Numbered from the stretch's first letter, positions 45,158 through 56,929 are shown. The stretch is 64,000 bases of DNA from Blasia pusilla (GCA_050084515.1 CM114272.1:25358001-25422000); one strand, 5' to 3'. The notes: generated by a model from the sequence alone, not told the origin. Numbers and translations are program-made.

Positions 45158-45897
45158 ACATACCAGTTCCCAACTGCCCTTGCTTCCCTCGAGTCTGTAT
45201 TCTCAGCAATCCTTCAGCCTCTGATCCGAACTACCCCCTGGAGTTTTCAAGTACACGAGTGTTAACAAAGCATAATCACAATCTTACCCTCACATTTCCA
45301 GGTGAATAGAAGCTTACTGTACTCAGCCACTGCTTCCGGTCTGATTTCTACCACTCATGCATTACACTTGGCGTGAGACCTCGTGTTAAGAAATGGTATC
45401 AGGGCAAAGAAGTCCATGAGATTCCATACAGAAAGGTGGGCATAATCGCTCAGAGTCCTCTTTGTTGGAAAAGAAGTCTTCACTCACTCTCCAAGTACGA
45501 GCTAACACGACGATACTCACAAAGTGGCCACCTTGAACTAAGGAGCGCCCCGCTCAGATATTTTATTAGATGGAACGAACAACGCTGGAACGCCATGTCT
45601 TAGTCACTACAAATCTTATGCCAATCAATGACAACAACCGATACACATTCTACTTACGTACCGTCACTTAACCTGTCATTTCTTGTAACAGTCGAGAATG
45701 AAATGACTCGTACAACATTGAACAATCTTTCTCATTCTGGCACTGTCGAGCTAGCCCTTTCCATCAAGCGTTTTTATTGAAGTTCGTTTTTCGATCTTCA
45801 TAGGCTGAAGAGTATCTCAACATCGAGACTCGGAGTTTCATGGCATCAGTCAAACGTCTTTCGCTTCTTTGTTTGCTTTTGCTACTTATGACATTCG

Positions 45898-45953
45898 GAG
45901 AGCGATATTGCCAAAGCCCGGAGCACTAATTGCTCCGTGCTTAGGGGCTCAGA
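45898..45953 (+). repeat. Element terminus with nested palindrome (copy 2)
   Basis: GGAGAGCGATATTGCCAAAG onward, nearly identical to 36592-36648 (one change, CTCCGTGC for CTCCGGGC). It is the right terminus of the MULE as proposed. Confidence 0.82.
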
Positions 45954-48590
45954 GGCAAGACAGGTGAGTGACAGTAACGCACCTGTAGAAACTTGCAAAG
46001 TGAATGTCGATCTGACAGCAAACCCCTCCCTAAATGCGAGAGCGACACAAACCGAGCGCGATTTCACAGCAAATTCTTGGAGCCCAATACTCCAGCCACA
46101 ACTCGTGACGGACGGATCGTGTCTATTTCAAAGCTTTCTCGCTGATCCCGGCGCGGTCATGAGGTATTCATCGGATACATGAATAGGCTCTTTTGGAATT
46201 GAATTTTGTGAGAGCGGAGTTCTCGGAGCAGAGTGAGGGAGAGGGAAGTTCGATCTAGAATTGGTAGCGAAGAGCGGATACCGGCAGACGATGGAACAAG
46301 GCCGTGGCCTAATGAATTCGACCACGCATTTGGAGACGCGCCCATGGGAGGCGGAGATGAACAATGGGATGCAGATTACCTTCTCTTTGGGGTAACCAGG
46401 TGACATTCTTTGTTCCAGGCCTGGAGACGAAGACCGCAACGCAATACGCCCAAGCGTGGCCGCCTCGCTGGTCATCGCCATCCGCACGAATGGTCGTCGT
46501 ATTTCGGCGTCATTTGTTGAGAAAGGCCATGGATCAACTGAAAGACTCTGCGCCCCGTCGCCTCACTTTCCCCTGTCGCACTCCGGGTGTTTCTTTCGAT
46601 TCTTTTCGCGATCAATGCTACAACGGGTACTTCCTCATCTTGATGGCCATGTCTTTCAAAATGGAGTGTTTATCGCGATCATCTTAGGTCTCACGTTCGC
46701 ATTTTGTATGCGCTTGATGCGTCGAAAATTGTCTTGAAGTCGGACGTAACGTTTAACCTTTCCATTTTCCATTCCCCGGTGTGTAGTCGTGTCTACTCGA
46801 AATGCACGAGACAACGAACCCTGGAGGCCCCGTAACGTTGCAAAGAATGAAGGCCATCAACGGAAGGTGCAATGTGCGAAGGAAGTCATTCCTTCCTTCG
46901 TTCGAAAGCCATTCCACGAGTGGTCCCAAAAAAAAAGGCTCCGAATGGGTTTAGGGCTTCGGAAGGAACGAGGTCATTGGACGATGTCAGAGGCCATGGG
47001 TAAACAACGGGGATCATGTACATGGTATGGTCCCCATGTAAGTTTATGTACATTACCATGCCATGGGGATGTCTACGACGGATATCCGTGGCGGTCTGGT
47101 CGACACAGTATCCCGGAGAAGGGTCGATTGACGGGGGCGGAGAGAGCACGTCGGGATAATCCTGGGGTTAGCAATGCAAGCAAGGGTGCGGAAAACATAC
47201 AAGGTGAGCAAAAAAATCTGAGCAGAATCAGAACTACCTCGATGAATCACGTGAGCAAACAAGAACGTTAATGGAGAGCGACCACGTACGAGCAGCGATA
47301 GGGATGAGCACATGGTGGCGACAAGCAGAAACGAGGTGGCCAGCAAATACCCTGTCCCAGCGTCCCCGAACCTTTTTAAACCTTTCAAATTTGAATTCTG
47401 CCACACATGATGATGGAGGCAAGGGCATGATCCAAGATCAACCATGATGGATGCATGTAGATGCATTCCGTAGTCATGACCATGGTAAATGACGGAATTG
47501 GGAATCGCCGTTCGGATATCGGAGGCAAGCCTAAACCCGCTTCTAGGTGTAGCCTAAACGCGCTTAAAGCTAACCCATCTACGGCTTAAGCTAACCCGCG
47601 CGAGGGAACGGAACCCGTCCATGTAGGGCGACCGGGGCTGCAATCAATGCTACGGGCTTTGGCTCTAACGCCCGTCTTCCAGTCGCGCATCATTAATGCT
47701 CGTAACAGATTAAAAGAAAGTTCCTAATGCTCTCGAGTTTTGAGTCTTTTGACCACGCTCTTGACCACGACAAAGCAGTGTGGAAGTTACAAAGGATGTC
47801 TGCAGGAACTGTCTCGGAATCTTAGCGACCAACAAATCGCAGATGCTACTTTTACCATACAAACCCCCGTCCCCCATGCCCAGGGCCTAGTCAGGCGCTG
47901 ATCGGACGACTGAAGTCTCCAGTAGCATTCTATCGGGACGCGGAGTTGGTACTTTCGTCAGGATGTCGATCCAAGCGAGAGTGGTCCACGAGATCCTCGT
48001 CCCCACCACCATAACGTTGCGAGTTCTCGTTTGCAGAAACCGGCGACTCTGAGTCTGGCGAGAATCGACGCATACTGCTGGAATTCTTCGGACTTGACCT
48101 AGTCTTCGTTCTCGCGATCGAAACACGATTATACTTATTCACCCAAGGTCGTTGTCAACGAGCGAATGAAAGGTGGCCCGCCCTCCGTGTTGCCCCCCTC
48201 CATGCTAATTTCGCTTAGTCGTAGACTTTGGGGCGGACGTCGTAGCCGCCGTCGTTGATTTCACTCCCAAATTTCACCTCCCGCTTGGTGGCGGGTCCCA
48301 TGCTAGGGCCGACGGATATGTAATTTCCCTTCCAAAATTAACTTGAAATTAAAATTTTTAGTTTTTTTCTTAAATATTGAGATAACAAATTGATCATGAA
48401 AAACTCACAATATTTTCATGATTATTTTTTAATTTAAATTTATTTTAATAAAAAATTAATATATTTATTAAAATCTATTTTCTACTAAAGTTTTGGTGTA
48501 GTATAAGGAAATTTTTAAAATCAAAAAGTTTCAAAATTTGAGACCGGGCTAATGGCTTAGTATAGGCAAAATTAAAAAAAATTTGAAAAA
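45954..48590. other. Intergenic with one exon candidate
   Basis: Mixed composition; 48330-48560 is very AT-rich. The sequence between 46790 and 48200 is GC-balanced with frames on both strands but no recognised domain. Confidence 0.45.
46411..46737 (+). other. Possible terminal exon with C-terminal membrane segment
   Basis: The frame (PGDEDRNAIRPSVAASLVIA, then SMLQRVLPHLDGHVFQNG and GVFIAIILGLTFAFCMRLMR) ends at a TGA near 46735. It follows TTCTTTGTTCCAG (ending near 46418), which looks like a splice acceptor. A C-terminal hydrophobic segment followed by basic residues could anchor a tail-anchored protein. No upstream exon with a matching donor was found beyond a very close one, so this is uncertain. 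Confidence 0.25.
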
Positions 48591-48889
48591 CTGAAAGGGG
48601 CTTCACACGTGGCCTTCGTGGGGACGTTGGGATCATCTAGGTTTCACATGTGGCCTTCATTGGGAGCTCTAGCCAGGGCTAACGCCCTTAATAGTATGAT
48701 TATTATGAGAGAGTACTTTCTTGATCCACAAGCACTTCTCTTCTCCGCTTGATACATGGCAACTAGGCAACGAAAAAATGTTTCACATTTTACGGGCAAT
48801 AAGCAAAAAAAATTTTAATTCATGCGCAGTATCATTAATCTCTTCCGTTCACCGGCTATACACTAATTCTTCAAACACTTTTTTTATTT

Positions 48890-48917
48890 CGTGTGCATTG
48901 CACGGGCACCTTACTAG
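48890..48917 (+). mobile_element. Helitron-like 3' terminus
   Basis: CGTGTGCATTGCACGGGCAC forms a small hairpin (CGTG.TGCA/TGCACG), followed by CTTACTAG and then T. A GC-rich hairpin about 10 bp before CTRR at an A/T insertion point is the Helitron 3' signature. No 5' TC end or helicase gene was identified. Confidence 0.55.
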
Positions 48918-48926
48918 TAGATTGTT

Positions 48927-48965
48927 ATTTTCTAGTTAAATTTGATTTTAATTTAACTAGAAAAT
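48927..48965. repeat. 15-bp inverted repeat
   Basis: ATTTTCTAGTTAAAT at 48927-48941 pairs exactly with 48951-48965, nine bases apart, just after the first Helitron-like end. Confidence 0.85.
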
Positions 48966-49221
48966 TAATCATGGGATCAAATTTCAACCCTTGCGTGGGA
49001 TTGTAAGAGCATATTAAAGTTTAGACTTGCTATGAATGGAGGGAAAGTGGGTTAGAATCACCTTTCAACATGTATCTATTTACATACTAATTGGAGGATG
49101 AGTTTAGGGTTTACTTTAGTTGCTCCTTAGTACTCCACATGGCATCACTACCTCAAAAAATACTTTTGGGGTTATAGATGTAAGGAGAGTAACATATCAA
49201 CCCAAATTATTAATAAATAGG

Positions 49222-49259
49222 GACCCGTGCATGGCACAATCGCTTCGGGACCTTACTAG
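49222..49259 (+). mobile_element. Second Helitron-like 3' terminus
   Basis: GACCCGTGCATGGCACAATC then CTTCGGGACCTTACTAG, followed by T. It shares the CCGTGCAT start and the ACCTTACTAGT end with 48890-48918, in the same orientation about 340 bp downstream. Confidence 0.55.
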
Positions 49260-49802
49260 TATGATTAATATAAGTGCGCAATGCTATTTCATCATCTTTT
49301 ATGATATGTATAATAAATTTTGGAATATGATTGGAAGATATCTTTATTATGGATAACTTCATTGCGTGGGGTGGTTTGGACTCTCGAGTGGTTGATGCCA
49401 AATAGTCCATACCAAAAATTTGAAAATCTATTATTTTTGAAACACATGGAGATTACTTAAAGTAGGAGGGTCGAAGAAAAAAATCCCCTAAGAAGTGGAA
49501 CATCTGAACTAATTTACACCTTGTGAGTGACTTTTTTTTATTCACATAAGTGTTCAAATAATTTTGTAAGGTGCCCAGAGAGGGGCTACGCAATTGACAG
49601 AGCATATCTAGTTAAAGATTAAAGTTTCTCTATCCCTATTCATAGCACGAGCGTTCTTACTTGTATGAATTAACTTTGTGTACTATGTTTTATATGCATT
49701 CAATTTTATTCTAATAATAAATTTTAAAAGAGGAAAAGGAAAGATAATAACATTTCAAGAAGTAGAGAAGTTAAGAAAGGCATAATGGAATGTAAAAAGA
49801 GC

Positions 49803-50040
49803 AAGGTTGCACGGAAACAGAAATAGACAAGTTCGTTCATGGGACAGACATGCCGGCCCGCACCCAAGCCCGCCCAAGAGCCCGTCGCGTACACTCGGGC
49901 TGATAGAGCCCACACCTATTGCACGGCCCGTGGCAGGCCCGCATGACGGGCTAGGAGCGGGCCCTATGTTGGAGTGAGCTCGCCCCCAGCCCGCCATGCG
50001 GCCCTAGTGCGGGCCTGAGCCCGCCCAAGGTGATGATTCT
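49803..50040. repeat. Dispersed repeat with GCCCGC tract
   Basis: Starts CAAGGTTGCAC and CATGGGACAGACATGCC as at 27857, then runs into GCCCGCACCCAAGCCCGCCC and further GCCCG words to about 50030. Confidence 0.65.
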
Positions 50041-52640
50041 CAAGCAAGTGGTAAACACATGTTTCTAGGAAAGTATCAAAAGATGCATATAAGTGCCCAA
50101 ATATTTCCACTATAAAGAGAATAAATTCCTTGGTCTCATAGCATAAATTAACTCCTTGATTCTTGTACAAGGTTGCATATGGAAAAATTGTGTCCACGAA
50201 CTTCTCTATGTTTGTGGATTTATATCCGTCTTATTGAAGGACTTATACCATATGGGCCCCACCTCCCTTCCTTCTCATTCCTCCCACTTGCCTCCATGGT
50301 CCACACTTTCTTGTTTCTTCCTCCTCCCACCTCCACTCCCTCCCCCCTTATTGCCCTGCCCGCCCTTTACTTGCCTTCCACCATGAGCTATAAGTGTGGG
50401 CCCCATCTCTTGCGAGCCACGTCCGTGCACATGTCCAAACATATTTGTCTATGTCCATCCTAGGGACGCACTTGTCCATTTTTGTGTAGCCATATTCTTG
50501 TAGAAAATTTCTAAATAAGCATGATTGATAGAATATGGATCTCATATACACACACCAATATTGAGAATCAAATTTTGCATTGAGAGAATGAGTGGTGGAT
50601 ATTCCCCTTCTCAATTATATAGGATATGTAAAGGCAACCCCTAATACTACCAAGGTTACATGGGGACATGTCTATATCTATGGATTTATGTTTGTTAGAG
50701 GACGGATATATCTGTATCGGCTCGAGTGTGGGGGCACGTGGCCCACACACGGGCCTGCATTGCCCATACATCACATAGTTTCTCGACCAACCTGCGCATC
50801 ATCCCAACAACTCGCTGCCTAGTTTTGGCACCCAATTTTTAGTTTGCATGTGGCTAGTCTTGGTCCCACAGTGCGGACGCCTTGGGCCTACGTAGGACCC
50901 GCCTTCCCTTCCAAACTAGACCATCATCATTAGCCGCGTTGAGCCCACAAGAGACCCATGTCAAGCCCGTGCCCCAATTCACACCTAAATTTTAGTGGCC
51001 ACTCTTAAGAAGCCACGTGGCCTACCCTGATTTGCACATTCACCCCACACTCAGCCCGCGTCTTGTAAACCCCGCATCGATGCAGGGTGTGTTTTGAACT
51101 CACTTCCCCCTTTCCACCTCCACTTTTGGTATCGATTTTGGATTTGGAATAAACCCATAAGCACAGGGCCCACAAGTCGGCTCCTAAGAACTTATAAGGG
51201 AGTGATTACCCTGAATAAACCTCTCCTACCCCACTTATCTTTATGTTTTCCTCCTTTTCTTTGAGAGTAGGATTAGTCTTAGATTTGGCCTCAAATTTTT
51301 ATTGATGCCTTGAGAGCTTTGGGTTTTCATGGTTGCTAAGAATTTTGGAGAAATCCTTTACATACGTTTGGGGATAGTTAGAATTTTTTTGTGAGCAACT
51401 TGGATATTTGCACTTCTTGTTGTATTTTTAACACCCCCTAATTTGTTCCACATTAGGTGAGACGTTGAGTGTAGAATTCTCTTATGTCACTCAAATGTTT
51501 TGGTGATCTTGAGAATTTTATTCACCACCTGCAGTTTAGACATGTTTTATTGACTTTCCTTAGCATATCGGGGATATGGATATAGTCAAGGAAACTTATC
51601 CAAGCACCCACATATTCCATTTATATGCTTAATCCTAAACCTAAACCTAAACCTTGTATTCCATCCTTTCATGTGAATGTTAATCAAGGCATTGTTATAG
51701 CATCACTATTTGTTATTTTTTGGGTACTTCCCAATCTTCACCTAAGGATTCTAACGTTCCTAGTTTCATTTTTCTTTTGTTTGTTGTGTAGAAAATCTTC
51801 TTGTCTTACTCCTCCAAGCAATATCTTTCGTGGGGTTGAATCTTGAGGAGATAACCAAGTGGATTCAAGTGATAGTGCAAAGAGACAAAGAGTTAATTTG
51901 AGGAATGACTTCAACATGGCTATAAGAGAGGCATGGCTAGACAATTTTTCCACTTGCCATTAGAGAAGAGACGATCCTACATTTTGAAGGGTATGGATAG
52001 ATTCTATGACTTTAGATTAACTAAATTCATGGCTTTAGTGAAGATATTTACTATTGCATGAAGTTTTTAAAGGCTAGGGGACGTCACCTAAGGATACTAG
52101 CATTTCATATGAGTACTACGAAAGGGGCTTTCTTATTTTAAAAAGAGGCAAATTATAATTAACCAATTAGTTGCGAAAGGGCTTGAAGAATTTTTTTAAA
52201 GTCCTACTATAATGTAGGGTCCAAATAACTAGTAGACCAATACAAATAGTTAAAAATCTACTCTAGGAAACTCAATATCCCAAGTTGCGATGTCTAGGTG
52301 ACATCCTTGAGGTTTAAGGAAGCTTCTCGGTAATATTCAAGACAATGAATGATGCGAGAGAAGATATTTGCTTCTATTTTACATTGAGGAATAACTTCCA
52401 TGGTGGGAAGGTTAGTAGTGGATCCACCACATACCATTTATCTATACCAGAATGATGGGCAGCTTGAAAGTTGGATGCGAGCATGCCATACCTTAAAGAA
52501 TGACGGGGCGATTTTCAGAGAGTTGGAGAAGATCAAATGTCATGCGGTGAAATCAAATGTTATCTAGCTTTTGGTTGCCCTAGTTGTTACCATGGAGAAT
52601 GTCCACAAACGTGGGGTTCTTGTTGTGCGAATCCACATCG

Positions 52641-53279
52641 TCATACAACATACATCACTGACATACCATACTCACATACATACATAACATAGACGAGAGC
52701 ATCCACAAACATAAGTGTACCACAACACACAGAGTCCATCCCTAACCAACATAAAAAGGCGGATGCATGCCAACCTGGCACCATCTCCTCATCAACCTCG
52801 CCATGCCATCTAGCCCCAGTTGCATCCTCTTGGCTAGTACATGGGTTCCTACTCAACCCATCAGCATCAAGGTTGGCAACTCCAGGTCTATGTACCACCT
52901 AGAAGTCATATTCCTGTAAGATAAGAGCCCACCGTGCAAGCTTCCCTGTAAGCTTGTCAGACTCCATCAACCACTTGAGCGGCTGATGATTAGTAACAAG
53001 GTAAACTGTGTGCCAAACAAGGAACACCTAAAGTGTGCCACAGCCCCACACTACTACCAAGCACTCTCCCTCATATGAACTATAGCGCGACTCCGCTGCA
53101 TTATTCGAACGACTTGCATAGGCCACCACAAACTCCATGTGCTCATCATCATGTTGTGTCAACACCGCTCCAAGTCCCAACCTACTCCAATCAGTGTGTA
53201 ACTGAAATGGGCGCCCTCTGATAGGTCTCCTCAAGATAGGCGCCGCCACCAACTGGGCCTTAAGCTCTCTCGTGATCAT
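52641..53279 (-). pseudogene. gypsy RNase H, copy B
   Basis: ELKAQLVAAPILRRPIRGRP then FQLHTDWSRLGLGAVLTQHD, AYASRSNNAAESRYSSYEGE, and finally LVTNHQPLKWLM, KLARWALILQEYDF and VVHRPGVANLDADGLSRNP. The aspartate of TDWS and the glutamate of YEGE match the catalytic pattern of Ty3/gypsy RNase H. Two TAG stops (after WGCGTL and EYDF) and a frameshift at the junction with RT break it. It would degrade the RNA strand during cDNA synthesis. Confidence 0.88.
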
Positions 53280-54147
53280 CTCCCCATTGCCACTCTTGAT
53301 CTGATTTCAGCAATTGGTTCAAAGGCTTTGCCATAACACTAAATCCCTTCATATACCTCCGATAGTAGTTCGCCGATCCCATGAATGTCCGAACTCTACT
53401 CACATCTACCGGACGCGGAATAAGTGCAATAGCCTCCACCTTTGCTTGCTGAACTCCCAAACCACCCGGATAGATCACATGACCCAAGTACTCAACATCC
53501 TCATGGAAGAACTTACACTTTCGTGGATGCAAACGTAGACCATGAGCTTTCAACCACTCAAACACCATCTGCAAATGTATCTGATGCTCCTCCACCGTGT
53601 TACTAAACACCAAGATATCATCAATGTAACATCGAACAAAATCCAACCCTGCTAGGATCCCGTCCATCACTCTCTGAAACTCGGCAGGTGCATTCTTCAA
53701 CCCAAAGGGTAAGAATTTCCACAAGTACAAACAATCCTTGCCATGAGAGTTGACACCCCAAAATTCTGTCTTTGCCTTGTCACTCTCCCGAATCGACAAT
53801 TGATGGTATCCTGCCCGAAGATCCAAAGTACTGAAAATCTTTGCCTGTCCCACCACATCAAAGATCTCCTCAGGTGTAGGCATGGCATACCTATCGGCCT
53901 TGGTTTGCCGATTGATAGGACGGTAATCTCCACACATCCGCCTATCCGTGTAGTTGCCATGCATATCCTTTTTAGCTGGCATGATAGTGACTGATGCATA
54001 CTCTCCATGCGACAACTCCACTAATCCAGCCTCCAAACGGTCCAACGTCCTACTCTGAATCAGGGCCCTCTCCATATCACTATATTCGGTAGGGACGATG
54101 GAAGATTGGCGTATCACTAGCACACTAGAGGGAGAGGACGACGCCAT
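53260..54147 (-). CDS. gypsy reverse transcriptase, copy B, open frame
   Basis: An uninterrupted frame of 295 residues starts at ATG 54147, three codons after the junction TAG. It carries LVELSHGEYASVTIMPAKKD, MCGDYRPINRQT, FSTLDLRAGYHQLSI, FLPFGLKNAPAEFQ, the catalytic box CYIDDILVFS, LHPRKCKFF, YLGHVIYPGGLGV and RTFMGSANYYRRYMKGF. Motifs and spacing are those of Ty3/gypsy RT; the catalytic Asp pair in YIDD is intact. The N-terminal linker present in copy C (WEPLLGPKLRGG) is missing, so this frame may be shortened by deletion. It is the best-preserved part of the element. Confidence 0.92.
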   Translation of the reverse strand: MASSSPSSVLVIRQSSIVPTEYSDMERALIQSRTLDRLEAGLVELSHGEYASVTIMPAKKDMHGNYTDRRMCGDYRPINRQTKADRYAMPTPEEIFDVVGQAKIFSTLDLRAGYHQLSIRESDKAKTEFWGVNSHGKDCLYLWKFLPFGLKNAPAEFQRVMDGILAGLDFVRCYIDDILVFSNTVEEHQIHLQMVFEWLKAHGLRLHPRKCKFFHEDVEYLGHVIYPGGLGVQQAKVEAIALIPRPVDVSRVRTFMGSANYYRRYMKGFSVMAKPLNQLLKSDQEWQWGDDHERA

Positions 54148-54156
54148 TGGCTGCTA
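54148..54156 (-). promoter_or_regulatory. Candidate UAG readthrough signal between DNMT and RT, copy B
   Basis: Minus-strand TAG CAG CCA at 54156-54148, between SCEGVA and QPMASSS, in frame with both the methyltransferase C-terminus and RT. It is identical to 33419-33427 in copy C and matches UAG-CARYYA. Readthrough here would make an RT fusion at low ratio to the gag-protease-methyltransferase product. Confidence 0.5.
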
Positions 54157-55313
54157 CGCAACCCCCTCACAAGATGGTACACCCTTAGCTACAACATCAT
54201 CTGAGCAAATAACTCCTCCACTACCATGAGCAACCAACTCCACATGCCCAGCCATTACATCCCATTTATTCCAAGGATGCAAAATACTAGTCTCCTTGCC
54301 CCCAGCCGATGCCTCTACCGTCCCGGTAGCCATCGAGCTCATCACAAGGGGTGGAAGATCCACAGACAAAGTCAGAAGTCGACGCTGCTCGGCCATACCA
54401 AGACTCAAAATCCAAGTCAAACAATTCAGGTCCATGGCCTGACCCAACACATGACGTCGTGAAGCCTCAGAAATGGAACCAACCGCTGTCACACCAGTAG
54501 CAAATCCCATCGCACACTCTCTCTCATCAATGTTAGGCTCCACCAACAAGCGCACATAAGAATCCCATACAAGCCCGGGACCCCTCCCTATAGGCATGTG
54601 ACAAGGGAAAACTCACAAATGTGGGTAGTGCCATCCTAGGCTGGCCCACACGGTTCACCACTGCCATGGATGACCGATCAATAACCCTCACCACGTGAGA
54701 AAGTCGCCCAATATCCAAGATACTATCCACTGTAAGGCAAGGATCCCACTGCACTGCATCATATGCTCGACGTAGAACCTCCCTAGGCAACAAGTTTGTC
54801 CACCACAAGCGTGGACGATGTGCACGCGAGCCAACTTGCGCTGCATCCAACAACACCGCTGGTCCAATCTAAGACCGCACCTCATGAACACTCGCCATCA
54901 TCCGGGTCCGAGTGTCACCCAATAATGGAACATTCTCCAGAATGTAAGTTGGAGCACGTGCTTGATGAACCTGAAGATGTCGTAACACCCGTAACATCTC
55001 CCAAAATAATTGAGACCTAGGGTCGTGTATGACCCTGACATGGCCATCCAGCAATCACCAAATCCACAGGACCAACCCTCTCAAGGTCCTACGCCCCCAA
55101 TAATGCAGTGTGTGACGGAAAAGCACGCTGGTACCCACGAATAGCTGATGGCGGAAACAACTCAAGATATCTCCGCATCAACTGACCAATATGTCGGGAT
55201 GAGACTCTTTGGGCCGTCTCATCTTGCTCCATATACACGTATCTCCGCACAAGAATACCGGCCTGCAACATTGCAGCCAAACCAGTGCTAATCCCACCAA
55301 AGAGATCTAACAC
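54157..55313 (-). pseudogene. C5-cytosine DNA methyltransferase domain, copy B
   Basis: Motif I, VLDLFGGISTGLAAMLQAG, opens the domain (SAM binding), followed by VRRYVYMEQDETAQRVSSRH. The catalytic Pro-Cys-Gln (cca tgt cag, + strand 55036-55044) is present, but a 26-bp deletion between two ACACG words right after it removes the SRAG-like segment seen in C and shifts frame. Then come DPRSQLFWEMLRVL, ILENVPLLGDTR (motif VI, + strand 54926-54937), GSRAHRPRLWWTNLL, PGLVWDSYVRLLVEPNIDER with AMGFATGVT, and RRHVLGQAMDLNCLTWIL (motif X, with Gln for Asn). Domain length is about 385 residues, usual for a catalytic domain without regulatory regions. No chromodomain or bromo-like module is seen. TAG stops follow LLGA and EVRS; both are shared with copy C. 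Confidence 0.9.
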
Positions 55314-55334
55314 ACAAATGCCCTACGGCGGATA

Positions 55335-55712
55335 CTACCATACAATGGGTGTAGTATCCAAAGGGGATAACCCAACTGGACCAGAAGTAAGAGTCTGTCG
55401 TGGGGCCTCCTCTTCCTCGTGAGGTATAACAGCCTCACACCAAGCCTCCTGCACTAGACGATCAGCCTCATGCCGTAGTGCACCGCGTGAACTCCAAAGT
55501 GGCACATCCAACGATGAGGATGCCACTGCTGCAAAACTAGGGACCTCCTCTACCTCCTCATGCACAGGAGAATCCATAGGAGAAACAGTATCCTCCAAAA
55601 AGTCTCCTGGCCAAGTGACTACTCCACTAAAACCAGCCACAGATGCTAACACTATTGGGGAAGACCCTCCTGGTCGAGCCCCATAAATAAATCTCACAGG
55701 AACTTGGCTCAT
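55335..55712 (-). pseudogene. Spacer between protease and methyltransferase, copy B
   Basis: An acidic, low-complexity frame (SPVHEEVEEVPSF, HEEEEAPRQ) in the same frame as protease and motif I. Copy A has the same text at about 22400-22740. Two TAG codons (VW*YPP*GI) separate it from motif I; copy A has CAG and GAG at these places. Confidence 0.7.
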
Positions 55713-55730
55713 ACGTCCATCCCCGGACTG

Positions 55731-56408
55731 CTAACCAGGTCTATAAGACGCTATCTCAATCCAGTAATCCATCTGAAAACCCATCGGATACAATACTGCT
55801 CCTCCAACTAGTACATCATATGACTCGGCTGATGTGACCACTGCAGGTACACCCAACCGGTAGCTATCAGTCGCATGATCTGGTCTCAACAGTACAGAAA
55901 ACTTCTCCCGTGTCATGAATTGAGACCTATCATTGGCTCCTCCAAGTGATGTTTGAGTCTGGAATGGGCAAGGCTCAAGCTCTGACCTCCGAATACCCAA
56001 ACCAATACATGTTGCCTTTCCCAACATCAAAGGTTGGGCACTAGAGTCTAACAAGACTCTATCTGGTCTATACACTTGTCCAGTAGGACTCACCAATCGG
56101 AATATCCCACTCCGGTTGTCCAACATACATACACCAGGTGTAAGCCTCTCACGATCAATGGTTGGCCGGGCTGGTAATGCATCCATCTTCATCGCTGCTG
56201 CCTGCCAAGTAGCACTGGTACTCAATGCTACATCTGACATAGAGGGCCGCTCCACCGCAACACCCTCATCCACCTCAGCACGTGTAGCAGTAATACCCCC
56301 ACGTTCACACAGCGTGGCTACTAGCTCAAATACAGGAGCTAAGTCAACTCCTAAAGCCATCAGTTCCCTGGCCAAAAACAATGGGGATCCCAACGCTGAA
56401 GTTACCAT
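55731..56408 (-). pseudogene. gypsy aspartic protease, copy B
   Basis: VYRPDRVLLDSSAQPLMLGK holds the active site with Ser replacing Gly of D-S-G-A, which should inactivate it; copy A keeps DSGA. SAESYDVLVGGAVLYPMGFQ is the C-terminal core. The preceding 150 residues are a linker without a known domain. Confidence 0.82.
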
Positions 56409-56929
56409 CCACTTGTCATCTGCCTTTGGATCTTTGCATCCGTGTCTACTACACGCGATGTAGATGCCTCAGTCCCCACTGTCGGCTCAATAGGCTACGT
56501 AGGAACCATGGATGGGGTCGTAAGCACCTCAGACAACAAGAATGACCGGGGAAGCCTAGCCTGCCTCCCAACCTCACCCCTCTGTGGGTCCAACTTCATA
56601 GTAGCACCACGTGGCTCTGATGCTCGAGTGGCTTCTCTCGTAACTGCAGCTGATGCCTCAACCTGTGCTGCACTCGCCATATAAGAGAGATCATCCCCTC
56701 CATAAGAGGTGTAAGCCCCTGCTCCCGAACTTGCTCTATGCTGGATACCAGCCATAGTAGCCAACTTTTGCTCCAACTGCTCAATCTTGGCAGCCATAGC
56801 TGACTCTGTCGTAGTGGTAGGGGTAGCCACCGTAGGCTCTCCAACCACTGATCCACCTCTACCACCCCTACCACCTCGGCCTCTCGGAGCTACTTCACCA
56901 CGGCCGTGGCCTGATCTCAACTCTGGATG

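Larger units (their letters stand above)
37202..45953 (-). mobile_element. Mutator-like element (MULE), about 8.7 kb, minus-strand genes
   Basis: The block contains a MULE transposase (38215-41293), an upstream BED-finger and proline-rich ORF region (43004-45157), and is bracketed by inverted copies of a 36-bp or longer terminus (37202-37237 and 45898-45953, both reading CAATTAGTGCTCCGGGC inward). Target duplications of 9-11 bp, expected for MULEs, were not found, so the exact ends are provisional. The motif GTGGAATGG is scattered throughout. Several stops and frameshifts suggest the copy is inactive, but much of the transposase is well preserved, including introns with intact GT-AG ends. Confidence 0.72.
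48591..52640. other. Repeat-rich intergenic DNA with Helitron-like ends
   Basis: No gene is recognisable. It contains two Helitron-like 3' ends, a GCCCGC-rich tract at 49845-50040, GCCCG-rich words at 50870-51080, and AT-rich stretches. Gypsy copy B breaks off at the right edge. Confidence 0.5.
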
